From: Stachybotrys elegans
Taxonomy: Eukaryota; Ascomycota; Sordariomycetes; Hypocreales; Stachybotryaceae
Assembly: GCA_020746835.1 (NCBI GenBank)
Contig: JAGPNK010000010.1
Span: 868,001-932,000 of the forward strand
DNA length: 64,000 nt
Direction: 5' to 3'
How positions within the stretch are numbered: the stretch's first letter is position 1; each line of letters opens with the position of its first letter. Position numbers and translations under genes: made by a program. Below the pieces are notes generated by a model. It made no database searches and was not told the DNA's origin. It worked only from the letters and a program-made list of their open reading frames with translations. Below, piece after piece: positions 12,132-23,780 of the stretch.

Positions 12132-15100
12132 TCAGTCGAGCCTGACCTTGATGTACGGCACTTCCACGTCCTCATCATTCATGTCGTCAGCCACAATCTC
12201 CAGAATCACATCCTTCTGATGCGAGGGAATGGGGTTCTTGGAAATGGTTTCCACCAGCTTGCTCAGCTTAAGGTCGTATCGTTCCTTGAGTTTGGCAGGC
12301 GGGTAGAACATGGCGTAGAGCAAGCTGACGCCCGAGCTCAGCATGCTGATGCTCAGTCCCTTGGCCTTGAACTGATCCAGCAGCTCCTTCAGCGTGATAT
12401 CCTCCACCTCAAAACGATCCCAGATCTTGTCCAGCTTCACCTTGCCGTCGGGACCCTGGTACTCGACCTTGGGGCTGGCAATAGGCTCACTAAAGCCGAA
12501 GAAGGGCAGAGCGAGGTTGATGAAACCATTCTTGTACTGCTCGATATCGTCCTTGCCATCGATGATCTTGTACAGCTCCAGCACAACCAGTCCCGTGACC
12601 AGGGCGGTTGTGGTGGCAATTGCCGGGATGATCTTGCCAGCAATGAACTTGGTCTTGTGACGGTCCGCTGGCTCGATCTTGTAGTTCTCTGCACGCAAGT
12701 TGCTGCAAGCAGTGATGAAGTCGATGTGGTGGTTCGAGTCATCATCCTTCTCGAAATCTACGGGTTGCAGTTGGAACCCAGAAAGGGTGTTGGGTGACGG
12801 GATACTGTTGATAATCTTTTCCAGCTCGTCCTGGTCATCAGTAGCGTCCGCGTTGGGATCCTAGATAGAGTTGTCAGTGAATTGAATGCCTATCACAATG
12901 CCCGTCATCTCTATCTTACCGGCTCCTTGTCATCGGCCTGGATCTTGACGCTGGCGTCAGGGGTAAAGTCCGGCACAATGACATTCTCCAGCTCCTGGAG
13001 GTAGATGGACCGGTCCAAGCCAGGAGACTTGATGTTGTAGTTGAACGCATGGAGGTTGGAGGCTGCAACAATAAAGTCGAAATGCGTCTTGTTGTTCGGG
13101 TCGAACTTGAGGGCATCAGGTGCTCGCTTGGGTCCAGACCAGAAGGGGGTGCCACCCGACGTCTCGGCGTCCTTGGGGAAGTTGTGGAGCAGCTGTTGAA
13201 TCTTGTTGGCAAACTCGGTCTCAAACTGCATTCTGGCCCAGGCAATGCAGTCCTCAAAGGTGCGTGGGCGCTCGGTAGCAAGGTAGTTGCGGATAGTTTC
13301 CAGGGTTTCCTTCTGGTTACCACCTTGCTTGAGAGCGGCTTCGATGAAGTTGGGCTGCGTCAGATAGAGGTTAACCGTCTGAGGAGCCTTGACAAAGCAC
13401 CTCTCGAACATGTGCTCCTTGGCCCATGCGATGGTGTGCTCGATCCTGTTGGGGAAGCTCCTGATGGTACACATGGGGAACTCCTTCTCGGGAGGATCCT
13501 GGGATGACGAGTACGACTCGGTAATGCCGGGCAGAACGACTTGGGTATTGCCCTTGGTGCCCAGTGTGCCACTCTCGAGCAGAGGCTTGCGGAAGAAGAT
13601 GCATCGGCGGTCGACGTATGTTCTGGCCTCAACATTGTCCAAGGCATTTGTCACTCCGTCCAGCCTCTTCCAGAACTCTTCGTTAAAGGTGCTCTCCGTC
13701 TCGGGCGAAACCCGGTCCTTGAAGGTCTCGATATGGTCTGCAAGTTCGGGGTTCATCCTCTGCACAGCTCGTGCAGCACAGTCGCTCTTCATGTGGCCCA
13801 CATCGGCAGCGCGGAAGAGGAACTGTCGGTTGAGGTTGCTCTTCTCAATCGAGTCCATGTCTGTAACGTAGATCTTGCCTTCAGGTCCTGTACCCAAGCC
13901 GATCATGGCCCAGTTCTTGAGCATCTCGCATCCAATGGCGCCAGCACCGACGAGGAACTGCTTTAGGTTGGCAATCTTGTTCTGATACTCGGTTCCGAAC
14001 ACGGCAATCTGTCCGTCGTATCTGCTGCCGATCGGCTTGCATGTCTTGGGCGTCCTCTTGAACTTGGTTGGCAGGCTCTCCAGAGAATCAAAGTACATCC
14101 ACTGGTTGATGGGCTGGAACTTTCCAGAGACAGCCTTCAGGACCTCCTGCGCGGCGATACCACCAAACAAGGCTGCCATGGGGTTGAGATCACCAGTAGC
14201 TTGGTAACTGAGCTCCTTGATAAGCTTCTCGTCAATCTCGATTTCCAGTCCCTCATCAGCAGCAAACTTCTTGACTGCTCCGAGCACAATTGTGGCATCG
14301 TCCTCGTCCATCGGAGCGGGGTAGCGCTGCTTAGCGACAAAGAAGGCATGAAGAGCCTGGAAACCAAGGTGAAGCTGCATGGGGCGGTCAAACTTGGCAT
14401 AGTCGGAGATGAGGAACTCGGGCTCCTTGAGAGCCTTGGTGTAGCTCTTGAAGTCCACAATCTTTGGCATCTTGACCTGCTGGTACATGCCACCTCGCTG
14501 GTATTGACCAAGACCTGAAACATCGCCAATGGAGAAGGTGTAGGGGCCCTTGACGGTGATCTTGCGCGGCTCGCAGCCATTCAGAGCCTCCATGCCCTCG
14601 ACCTCGGAAAAGGTGACATAGTCGCCGTCCTCGAGGCCGTGGCGAGTCTCGTCCAGAGCAGAGACGAGACCTTCCTCGTCGATACCCGCCACGATTCCGC
14701 TTAGAGGGGTTTCGCCCGTCGAATCTATCACGGTGAACTTGTCTCCGAAATCGCAGAAAATAGAGCCGAAGAGACCAAACGTGTTGACAACGACGACGTA
14801 TATTCCCTTGCTGTGGCAGTAGTCTCCGATGGTCTTGTGGTCCTGAATGGTCTGGTTCGTCAATACCACAACCTGGTACTTGTCAAGCATGGCGAGGTTG
14901 GAGCTAAGGCTGTAACGTGGGTGAGCAATTGCCATATACATGGGTATCTGCTGCCGGGCTCAGACATACCTGGGCGATTGGTGGACCTTGACAGGAGTGT
15001 ATGCGTTCAGCTCTGCTATGCGGGGCGCTGTGACAGCATCTCGGGGCTGGCCGACGTCTTGGGGAGTGAGGAAGAATTGTGCGGACAGGTCGGCGAGTTG

Positions 15101-15337
15101 AACCACGGCAGGGTCGTAGAGGGTGAGACTCTTGACACCGGCAAGGGCGATGTTCTTGGCGATCTCAACACCAAGCCCCTTAAGGCCAACAACCAGGACA
15201 TTAGAAGCACCCATGCGCTTCATGGCCTCGTGGCCCAAGACATAGAGCTGTCGGCTGTAGAGCGACTCGTCGATCTCGGTGTCACCAACAACGCCCCCGT
15301 CTACCTGAACGCGGGTCGCCAGGTCTACCTCGGTCAT
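12132..15337 (-). CDS. UBA1: ubiquitin-activating enzyme E1
   Basis: Three exons: 15337-14970, 14909-12920 and 12860-12132 (1028 aa, normal for Uba1). The protein activates ubiquitin with ATP, forms a thioester and passes it to E2 enzymes. Visible landmarks: [17 protein letters not shown] and [14 protein letters not shown] in the inactive adenylation half; [21 protein letters not shown] (about residue 444) with [17 protein letters not shown] in the active half; the catalytic cysteine in [11 protein letters not shown] (about Cys603); and a C-terminal ubiquitin-fold domain ending [12 protein letters not shown]. The ATG at 15337 gives a normal N-terminus. However, the sequence just upstream resembles a splice acceptor, and an ATGGCC followed by a GTAAGT donor at 15491-15486 could splice in frame to give two extra residues (Met-Ala) or be a 5' UTR intron. 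Essential gene in yeast. Confidence 0.95.
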
Positions 15338-16607
15338 CTTGTGTTCCTATTATTGTGTGGTCAGAGCTTATACAACACAGAGATGGCCGCCATAGGATCG
15401 GAACGAGTCGGGGCATTGCCGGGGCAGGGAGCGGACAGCTGCGCCCAGACATCAGCAGCCGAGAGGGCAGACAATATCAACTTACGGCCATGGTTCGTTT
15501 TATCGAAGTCTGGGACTCTCCGTTGGAGAGTTTTCGCTTCCCCAGCGTGCTGGGATCTTGCGGTGACTGAATCTTGGAAACTATTGAGTCGAGCAGCGCG
15601 AGGTCCCCAGCTCAACCCCACCAAATGGAAGCTTTCGTGGCTGCGGTGTATGGGGAGCTGTCCTGCAGTCCGAGGATGCGGTGGTGGATGTGCGTTTGCT
15701 GAGGATGTATGTATGGGGTAGGTTCGCTTCGACGGTTCGTGGCCTTGCAGATGCAGAGTATCTGAGCCTGGCGGTAGCTGAAACTTGATGAAAGGAAAGA
15801 GAAGGACGCATGAGGTAATGGAGCGATGGGAAGATGCTGGGCCAGGCGAGGAGGGGCAGTGGGTGGGGATTGGCTGTCCAGCCGGTACCTGGGAAACCGC
15901 CATGTCTTGTGCGTGCAACGAGGTACCCGCTAGGCACCAGGTGCAAGTGGGGATTTATAATCCACGTCAGACCAGTAGGACACGATTTCCAACCAGACTG
16001 TGCAGCTTTGAGCTTCCATGGCAAGCATGGAATCATCTCCCGCCGCCTTGCCTGGAGTGCCTCAGAGCTCCGCCTGTCTTGCCACCAAACGCCATCCAGA
16101 ACACGTCAAGGTAGATTCTGTGAACGTGGCATTTTTTCCTTGCTCCTCCCTGGCAACAAGGTCAGCGCTTGGTGTCAACGCATTCGATTTGGCCCCTGTC
16201 TTCCTTGTTACTGCGCAGCCAACCCAAATTAACTTCCCAAGTGCAGCAAGAATTAGTGTTGCTTTTGAGATACAGGATTGGTCACATCAGGGTCGGTTGC
16301 AGCATGCAAAGGCATTGTGTTTCACTCGTCAATCGTCAGGAACATGCTGTTCCTGCATTCTGCGGCACTACGAAGGTCGGTAAATGGGCAATAGAGGTCA
16401 CTCGGTGCGTTTGAAGTGGGTGAAGAGTTTTTTTCCTTCCTTTTACTTTTTGCGCGGCTCTTAGCTTTTCTGCGTTCCCCGCTAGAGCATGCAGCCCTCC
16501 CGTACTCAAGGTAACGAACGACCTGATGGTCGCAGACCCGAACCTCAAGAGTCTATATACGCCCTTCTTGGGTAATGCGATGCTTCGAATGCCGAGTCAT
16601 ATTTCCT
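15338..16607. other. intergenic (UBA1 promoter, FKBP 3' flank)
   Basis: Apart from the possible UBA1 leader exon at 15486-15491, I see no gene. Sequence near 15600-15900 is probably UBA1 promoter or 5' UTR. Confidence 0.5.
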
Positions 16608-17248
16608 CTAGTTGGCCGCCTTGAGCTCCACCTGGCTGTAGAAGGGATCAGCTACCAGTCTAATCGTATCCGGACGGGAGATGAGTCTTACAAGAGGAGG
16701 TCGGCGTTGGGGGGAATGTGGCCGGGGAAGCCGCTGTGGGAAACGGTTAGTGTGTATGTTCTGTCGTCGTCGAAGCTTGTCTGAGCTTATTGGGGTAGTT
16801 GGGGTCTTACGAGGCACCGTAGCCGAAGTCGCTTCAGAAAGTCAGTTAAATGTTATGCGCGAACATGTTATGCCTCGACGTACCTGGTGATGTCGAGGAG
16901 AGCCTTCTCGCCAACCTGCATCTGAGTGACACCCTCATCCCATCCTGCAATATCTCTTAGTCGGCGGCACGGAATCGATGGTGAAAGGGGAACGGCATAC
17001 CCTTGATGACCTGGCCAACACCAATCTTGACGTTGAAGTCACCTCGGCCAACGGAGGAGTCGAACCTATACGCAACAGAAATTGTGAGGAAATGTCAAGA
17101 CGAGGGAGCTCAGGGCGACGCACTGCTTGCCCTTCTGGTCAGGGGCCGAGGGGTCCTTGAGCCAGCCAGTGTACTCAATGGTCACCTTCTGGCCAACCAC
17201 AGGAATGGGGCCGGAGCCGGGAGTGATCGTGTGCTTGGTGACACCCAT
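16608..17248 (-). CDS. fpr1: FK506-binding protein, FKBP12-type peptidyl-prolyl isomerase
   Basis: Six exons on the minus strand: 17248-17124, 17065-17001, 16944-16884, 16831-16811, 16733-16692 and 16635-16608 (113 aa). The joined protein is colinear with FKBP12: VGQKVTIEYTGWL, KQFDSSVGRGDF, VGQVIKGWDEGVTQMQVGE, SDFGYGAS, GFPGHIPPNADLLFQVELK. It catalyses proline cis/trans isomerisation, and the FK506/rapamycin pocket residues (Tyr, Phe, Asp, Phe, Trp, Tyr, Phe) appear to be present. Family knowledge: cytosolic, mediating rapamycin-TOR and FK506-calcineurin inhibition. Five introns in 342 coding bases, including a 21-nt microexon, is unusually dense, but every junction keeps phase and family sequence. 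Confidence 0.93.
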
Positions 17249-19234
17249 TGTGGTAGATTTTGATGTAGGAGCGTGTAGAGTGTGTAGGTACGGTCTTTGG
17301 CAACTGAGCAGTGGTTGGAACAAGAAAGAAGAATAAAGATGGCGCAACAGGGAGGGAGTGGAGGAATTTAAAGGTCGGGTAGATGCTCTACCCCTACCCC
17401 CTTACCTACCTCGGAGCTCATGAAGGAAGCTCAACCTAAGCTTTCGAAGGTACCTCCCAAGGTACGTGCCCGTTTGGCTGTCATGGTTGGTCGGTTGGCT
17501 GTGCTGGCTTTGATGAACCCCGCCTCGACATTCACGTCGCTGAATCAAGGGCCCTTGATGGAGGGGCACAGAGGATCTGCTGCGGGGCAGATCCGCTATC
17601 CCGCTGCCCTACGCAATGACGACAGCAGCCATCGCCAATCACAGCCAAGACCCCGCTCGGGCGAAACCGCCAGCTCTGGTGTTCAACGAGAGCATGATGC
17701 AGCCGCTGGGCTCAAAATAGAAAAGAAAACGACCAGGCGAGGCGCTGTCATACATACATGCAAAGAAGAGCGGCAGTGCATAGTGAAGGCAGTTCCAGCT
17801 ACTTGCATGTTGCGGGTGGCCACAGGTGGTGGCCTGGTCAACCAGATTTCAGCACTAACGCCAGTTGGCTGCCCTGGAGGGCCCTGGAACAAGGGCGGAG
17901 TGGGGGCATCTGCAAACTGTGCGAGGAGGGGGACGAATGTACAGACTGGATGTACGGCGCAGGCACAGCCTCTCCCCAAGGAGACGGAAGAAGCGCGGGA
18001 AGCGTTTGTAAAAGAGTACAAGTGTGCAGATGCATATTGCAGTAAGAGCACGGTATCAGATGGCTAGCTTCGGGGGTCAACAAGTACTTAGACGTCATGC
18101 CAGGGTCATATTACATGAGGCCTTTGCGGTACTAACTTTGCGTGACTACAGCAGGACACGGCATGTGCTTGATCAGCAGATTTCGAGAAGTACAGTACTC
18201 TGTATACTTGGTTGCCAAAATACATAGCTTTGCGTGACATCAGGGTCCGTATATATGTATCGATACGCCCTCAAACGCACTGCCAAGTACCTAAGAAGGG
18301 TGGTGGCAATAGAGGCAAGTTGATGATTCGTGAGGCGGAAAGCCCCGGAAATACCAGGCGCATGGTTGCGAGAACGTGGGAGCAGGTTTCACTCGAGACG
18401 GGCGACATTAGGTGCCCTGCATAAAGTCTTGGCTGAGCACAGCAACAAATACGGTCAGGCCGAATGTTCCGCACTTCTTGGCGGTAATGCTGTCAAGAGG
18501 GTCAGCTGGAACTTGTCTGTCCAAGCAAAGGCAAAGCGCTGGATCTGGTAAGCTATAACGAAGGAGTCTGGAAATGCGCCGAGACACGACACACCTACTA
18601 GAAATATCAGGCTATCGGCTCTATGAGCAGCCTCATGGGTCATGCTTCAAATGAGATTGAGTTTATTTATGATGCTTGCAGGGTTAATCCAGATTTGTCC
18701 ATCAGCCTCAGCTCGACAGATAACAGCAGCGCTAGTGGGCGTTGGCCAATCTGTCCCTGTCGTTGATGACTCGAATGGCCGAGGATAGGGTCAGCAATAC
18801 CAAACGCGACCAAATGACCATCAATACATACAATAAAAATATGTTTTGCCAAGCACCACACCCCATGGTATCGCGGTGCGCCCGTCTCGTTGCGTGTACT
18901 GCCAACTTTTGCACTTCTCAACGGCGCAGTCCCTAATTTTTTTGCTCCAAAACGCGCGTTGCGGTGACGTCAGATGACCTGGCTCGGGATACCGGCACCT
19001 CGAGAAAGCTTGTCCTTCGCTCACCCGCCATAGCGCCAGCCATGTAATTTCACAAAGAAATTAAAATATAACGCCCATGGCCTCGGCGTGGATTTTTTTC
19101 TTACGTCCAGTAACCGCTGTCAAGAGGATATCGTGAGTTTAGATATCTTAAGGGGGCACGGCATGCCGTTGTGGTGCAGAGATCCTTTCTTGTCATTGCC
19201 CATATCGCCTTCAGCCTCACTATAGGTAGCTACC
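17249..19234. other. intergenic, divergent promoters
   Basis: About 2 kb between divergently transcribed FKBP and C2-protein genes. A 216-codon open frame at 17420-18067 (+) has no domain or family look and is not called. The rest is presumably promoter sequence for both genes. Confidence 0.5.
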
Positions 19235-21056
19235 ATGGCTGCGCAGGCAGCTGACTCACTATCTCCCTCTGGAAACCCCTCGGCACATCAGCCTACCGCC
19301 ATCAACGGCATGAATGGGAGCGCGCATCAACAAAACGGCAACGGCGCTGCGCCAGACTCTGCCAAGCCGAGAAATGGCACCTTCAAGGACACCATCAAGA
19401 AGAAGAAGGGTCCTCCGGGCGGCTTCGACCCGACACCCCTCCCGGATGCGCCTCAGGGATACGACGTCCAGTTCAGTTTCCAGCGCGCGACAAACCTGCC
19501 CATCGCCGACTACGGATCCATGACCTCGGACCCCTTCATCATCGCGACTCTCAAGGCGGCCAACCCCAAGCGACACAAGGACGACCCGGATCTCACCCAT
19601 AGGACCCGGACGCTGAGGAACACGACGGAGCCGCAGTGGGAGGATAAATGGATAGTCGCCAACGTCCCCGCGACGGGCTTCACGCTCAAGTGCCGTCTGT
19701 ACGACGAGGACTCGCCGGACCGGAACGATCGGCTCGGCAACGTCACCATCGAGGTCCCACAGATCACCGACACCTGGGAAGGCGTCCCGTCCCCGGGTAC
19801 CGACTATCCCGTCAAGAAGCGCGTCATTAGCAAGAGGGCGCTCGTCTTCAAATTCTTCCAGACGCTCCTCACGCCGGGCGCGCACATGACCCCGTTTCTG
19901 ACCGTCTCGATCAAGCTCTTGAAGAAGTCGGATCCTCCGTATGCCCAGATGTGCACCCTGGGTCCGACGACGTGGTTCAAGCATTTCAGTCCCATGATTG
20001 GTCGCATCGCCGGTACCAAGGTCAATGCCAACGACCAGGACGATCACAACTGGGAGACGAACAGCCATGAGAACACTAGTAAATCTCAGAAATACGAGTA
20101 TGTCGCTGCCTCGTCCACCTCAATCGAATGATTACTGACGATGCGGCTGCAGCTTCCAGTCCAACGAGATGCAGCTTCAAGGGCCTGTGCCTTCCAAGCT
20201 CTACCACCGCTATGTCGAGTTCAGGCCTTTTGTAGGGTCCATGTTCGCGTCGACTGGCATACGAGGCAAGATCCTCCATGCGCTTCTGCACAAGCAGCAT
20301 GAGCGTATCTACAACTTCAACAGCTCTACCGAGTATGGAGAATTTGAGCCTTGCTCGAAGGAGGCTGCTCTGCAGTTCCTGAGATTGGTCCATTTCGACG
20401 AGGGAGGCCGTCTCTTTACCTATGTCCTCACGTTGGACGGTATGCTGCGTTTCACTGAGACGGGCAAGGAGTTTGGCATCGATCTACTGAGCAAGCATAC
20501 TATGCACTCGGATGTGGAGAAGTATATTGCCTGCTCGGGTGAGTTCTTTGTCCGCCGCCTGCAGCACCCAGACGCGTCCGAAGATTTACATCCCCGTGAG
20601 CGGACGCACCCGACCGAGTCCCTACCCAACGGCCCGCCGGGGGACGACCCGCCCCTCGACCCATCCTTCTACCAACTCGTCATCGACAACGACTCGGGCA
20701 CCTACAGACCCGACAAATCTGTGCTCCCGGACCTCAAGGAGTTTCTGCACAAGAACTTCCCCGGGCTAGGCATCGTGGCGATGCACTGGGAGGACAAGGA
20801 GCTGCAGAAGCTCAAGGAGGCGCAGATCAACGTCAAGAAGCGCGAGGGCAGGATGGTCAACCTTGTGATGAACAGGAGCCAGAGCAGCTTGAGTTCCGCC
20901 GAGAGCGAGCTGGACCACCGCGAGGGCACGTGGGAGAGCGGCACAAAGAGCAAGCGCGAGGCTGCCTTTGCGGCGATCGAGGACCCCTCGACGCTCAGGG
21001 AGTCGGCCAAGACGTTTCTCCCGTACCGCAGCTCGGGGACGAGCAAGCAAGGGTGA
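19235..21056 (+). CDS. C2-domain protein, conserved fungal
   Basis: Two exons, 19235-20097 and 20153-21056, giving 588 aa. After a ~55-residue Ser/Asn/Ala-rich leader and a basic patch (IKKKKGPPGG), residues ~65-210 form a C2-like domain: FSFQRATNLPIADYGSMTSD, a polar loop, TEPQWEDKWIV and CRLYDEDSPDRNDRLG. The Asp-rich loops fit calcium-dependent phospholipid binding. The C-terminal part contains FRPFVGSMFASTGIRGKILHA and LLHKQHERIYNF and ends in a charged tail. No signal peptide or membrane segment is seen. I recognise the C2 domain but not a named family; membrane or lipid association is an inference. A homologous arrangement would be expected across Sordariomycetes. Confidence 0.82.
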
Positions 21057-21322
21057 ACAAGGATGGATGGCATGTCTTTGGGTTCCAATGTTGTTTCAGC
21101 GTGATGATACCTAGTCGTGCGGTTTCTACTCGGTTTTTGATACTTGGTTTCAATACTTGAAGACGTGAGGTCAATTGGGTTTCAGGATATAATGACAAAT
21201 TCATATTTATATTGCCCTTGTGCTGTAACCGATTGTCTGCGTTGCATATCGCTAAAGAGAGAGGGAGAAAGAGGGGGAGAGGGGGGGGGTTGTATACACG
21301 TAATGGAGCTGTCTGAGATGCC

Positions 21323-21988
21323 TCACATTCTCGACGACAGCGTAACCCACGTGGTGCTGCACGTCGCCAACACAGTGCCCGCCGCGTCCTCAATCTTGCC
21401 CCTGACAAGCGTCTTGCGGCCATCCGTCCTCTCGATCCACGCCGTGGCGCAAATGACCTGGCCAACGGGGATGGGCTTGAGGAACTTGGTCTCGAGGGAG
21501 CCGGTGACGTTGCTCGAGTTGAAGGCGCCGCCCTGCTTGCCGAGGGCCTGGTTGATCTCGAAGATGAAGCCCGTCGTCTCGTCCATGATGGACATGGTCA
21601 TGCCGCCGTGCAGGATGCGCTGGTAGCCCGTCAGGCCGGGGCCGAGGGAGAAGAGGGCCGAGACGCGCGAGATGGGCCGCGCCGGGTCCCGCAGGTGCGC
21701 GGCGTCGTCGGGCTTGAAGTAGCACAGGATGTGGGCGAAGGCGCGCGGGCCCGCCAGCGTCTCGCCGAAGAGCTGGTCGGCCTCTGGGCCCGGCGGGTTG
21801 CGCGAGCTGGGCGAGAGGCTGATGACGCCGGGCTCCTCGAGCGTCGCGTTGCACCACGGCTTCTTGCGGAAGTAGGCCTCGGCTTCTTCATGGACGTGGA
21901 GCGGTGCGTCTGGCGGGTAGAGCCCCAGAGCGGGACAAATGATGCGCGAGTACCATTCTCCGTTGGACGACGCGGCTTCTTTGGTCAT
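21323..21988 (-). CDS. hotdog-fold thioesterase superfamily protein
   Basis: Single exon, 221 aa from the ATG at 21988 (another in-frame ATG at 22036 would add a His-rich 16 residues). The C-terminal half carries the 4HBT/PaaI-type hotdog signature GYQRILHGGMTMSIMDETTG followed by FLKPIPVGQVICATAWIE. The His-Gly-Gly-Met loop and the downstream Asp-Glu are the usual active-site region for acyl-CoA hydrolysis. A ~100-residue N-terminal extension precedes the fold. Substrate cannot be told from sequence; acyl-CoA or acyl-ACP is typical. It is 237 bp upstream of the stop of another minus-strand gene, at the edge of a small group of metabolic genes. Confidence 0.82.
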   Translation of the reverse strand: MTKEAASSNGEWYSRIICPALGLYPPDAPLHVHEEAEAYFRKKPWCNATLEEPGVISLSPSSRNPPGPEADQLFGETLAGPRAFAHILCYFKPDDAAHLRDPARPISRVSALFSLGPGLTGYQRILHGGMTMSIMDETTGFIFEINQALGKQGGAFNSSNVTGSLETKFLKPIPVGQVICATAWIERTDGRKTLVRGKIEDAAGTVLATCSTTWVTLSSRM

Positions 21989-22225
21989 TTTGTGATGATG
22001 GTGTTTGTTTGCGAGATGTTGGACATGGCTGAACATGAGCCCAACCCAGCTTGGGGGTGTTTTGCGCCAAGGCCAATCAATCAGTGGTTTACAGTAGTAC
22101 GTAAAGCATCCATGTCAACCAGCACCAAAACATCAAATAAATATTCGTGCCCCCATCATTTAATTCCATCATCATGTTCATCATCTCATTCCAGAATTTA
22201 TCATTTTACATTAGCAATCTCACCC

Positions 22226-23127
22226 TCATCCTTCGTAGACTGGCTCTCCGACCGCAGCATCCACTCCCTCCTTGACGGCTTGCTGCACCGCCTGCTCAAT
22301 CTCATCCTCGCCATCAAGCAGGTCCAGCCAGCAGTTCTTGACGCCGTCGGCCGCCAGCAGAGCATCCGCCGTCCTGGCGACCGACGCTCTGCTCGCCACG
22401 CCCTTGAGCGGCGTGCGGCCCAGCAGCACCTTGCCAGCCGGCTCCGTCGTCAGGAAACCTGGGCGCAGGGAGATGCCGACGAGCGTGGAGCTCTTCTTGG
22501 AGGCCTCGTACAGCGCCTCGTCGGCTGCGAGCTTGGAGTGGTAGTAGTTGGGGAAATAGCCCAGGTTCGTGTTCTTGTGGTACTCATCCCAGACTCCGTC
22601 CTCCCACCATGGAGCGCCCTTGCGACGGGAGCCAACGTAGGAGACAATCATGAACCGAGTGATGGAGGGTATGGCCGCAGCAGCGTTGACGAAATGAATC
22701 GCCGCATCGCGGTCAATCTTGAAAGTCTGCCAGAACATGTCAGCGCTGCCTCTGTCAATGAATTGGCCGACGTACTCGTTCGGGGGCGCCTTTGCCTCCA
22801 GCACCTATCATTTCATGAGCAAAGCTGTCCAGGAAAAATCAGTAGGGGCCATCGTGCAAGCTTACCGGCGCTAAAGGCAATGTAATCGGGCTTCACCTCG
22901 GTCAAGATGGAGGCAGCCTGTTCCTGGCTAGTAATGTCTTCGATGCTGCGGACCAGGACATTGAGCTTGCCAGGCTGGCCGGCTCCGAGCTTCTCAATGG
23001 TAGGGACCTGGTCTTGAGCGCGGATGACGCTAGTGACGGTCCAGGAGCGCTTCAGCAAGAGGGGTGTAAGAAGTTGTGAGACCTTGCCGTGGCCTCCGAG
23101 GATGAGAACGTGACGAGAAGCAGCCAT
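22226..23127 (-). CDS. NAD(P)-binding Rossmann-fold protein (atypical SDR / NmrA-like)
   Basis: Three exons: 23127-22866, 22804-22776 (29 nt) and 22726-22226, giving 263 aa. The N-terminus MAASRHVLILGGHGKVSQLL contains the Gly-rich dinucleotide-binding loop (GGHGKVS). The middle reads FSAGAGGKGAPER, then KIDRDAAIHFVNAA after the second junction, as expected for the NAD(P)-binding (PF13460-like) family. The C-terminus includes YYHSKLAADEAL (a YxxxK-like motif) and ISLRPGFLTTEPAG. These proteins may reduce small substrates or act as redox sensors; which applies here is unknown. The short middle exon is required: without it the frame stops early. It is divergent from the flavin monooxygenase gene with a 653 bp shared promoter. 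Confidence 0.85.
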
Positions 23128-23780
23128 GATGAGAGTATTGCTGTACTTGTGTTGGATGACTTGCAGCGGGGTGTGAATGCTGATGATGCAGGGATCACAA
23201 TTCATATGCACTCTGGCTGCTACGGACGTTTCTTATACTCGGCATATGCTTTTCGGAACAACGGAATCATGCAGGTATGAAGGTGGAATGACGCCATCAC
23301 GGCATTTACTTGTGTATACTTCTGGAGGGGTTGCATCCAAACCTTGACAAGCGTTTCCTCCGCGTACATACCAAACATAAGTAAATTGAAAATAAATTCC
23401 TCACCTCAGAGTGCACAGAACAAACAGGCTAGCGACGCAGGGTTTCGATGATCTCAACGCATCGCTGCTTGTTCCCAGGCAGGTCTAGGTTAGCTAGCAG
23501 TCACGATATTGGCGTAAATCGATATTATCTAAGCAGGATTGAGCGCATTTGGGATTCACTGGCAACGACTTGTAAGATTTCGGGCTTGTCTCAGCTGCGG
23601 CGGGCGGGTTTCGCTTCATTAGCTCTCACTACATATTATTACTGTACACCTCCGCGGATCCCTCCAGCGTGAATCCCGTCCTTTAATTCGATCCTCCGCT
23701 TCTTTCTTCTTTCTTCGTTCTCACAAGTCTACCCTCTTCCTTGCGAAACAATAAGTGAATACGCTGCGCCGAGTAACACC
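23128..23780. promoter_or_regulatory. divergent intergenic promoter region
   Basis: Lies between the start codons of the Rossmann protein (minus) and the flavin monooxygenase (plus), so it must contain both promoters. A pyrimidine-rich TTCTTTCTTC tract lies near 23701-23717, shortly before the monooxygenase start. No gene is seen. Confidence 0.5.

Noticed and set aside
14813..15721. 302-codon plus-strand frame opposite UBA1
   Set aside because: Antisense to the conserved UBA1 N-terminus; no domain.
17420..18067. 216-codon plus-strand frame between FKBP and the C2 gene
   Set aside because: No signal peptide, domain or splice context; composition looks random.
21608..22885. 425-codon plus-strand frame
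   Set aside because: Lies across the antisense of two genes with clear families (thioesterase and Rossmann protein) and is compositionally biased.
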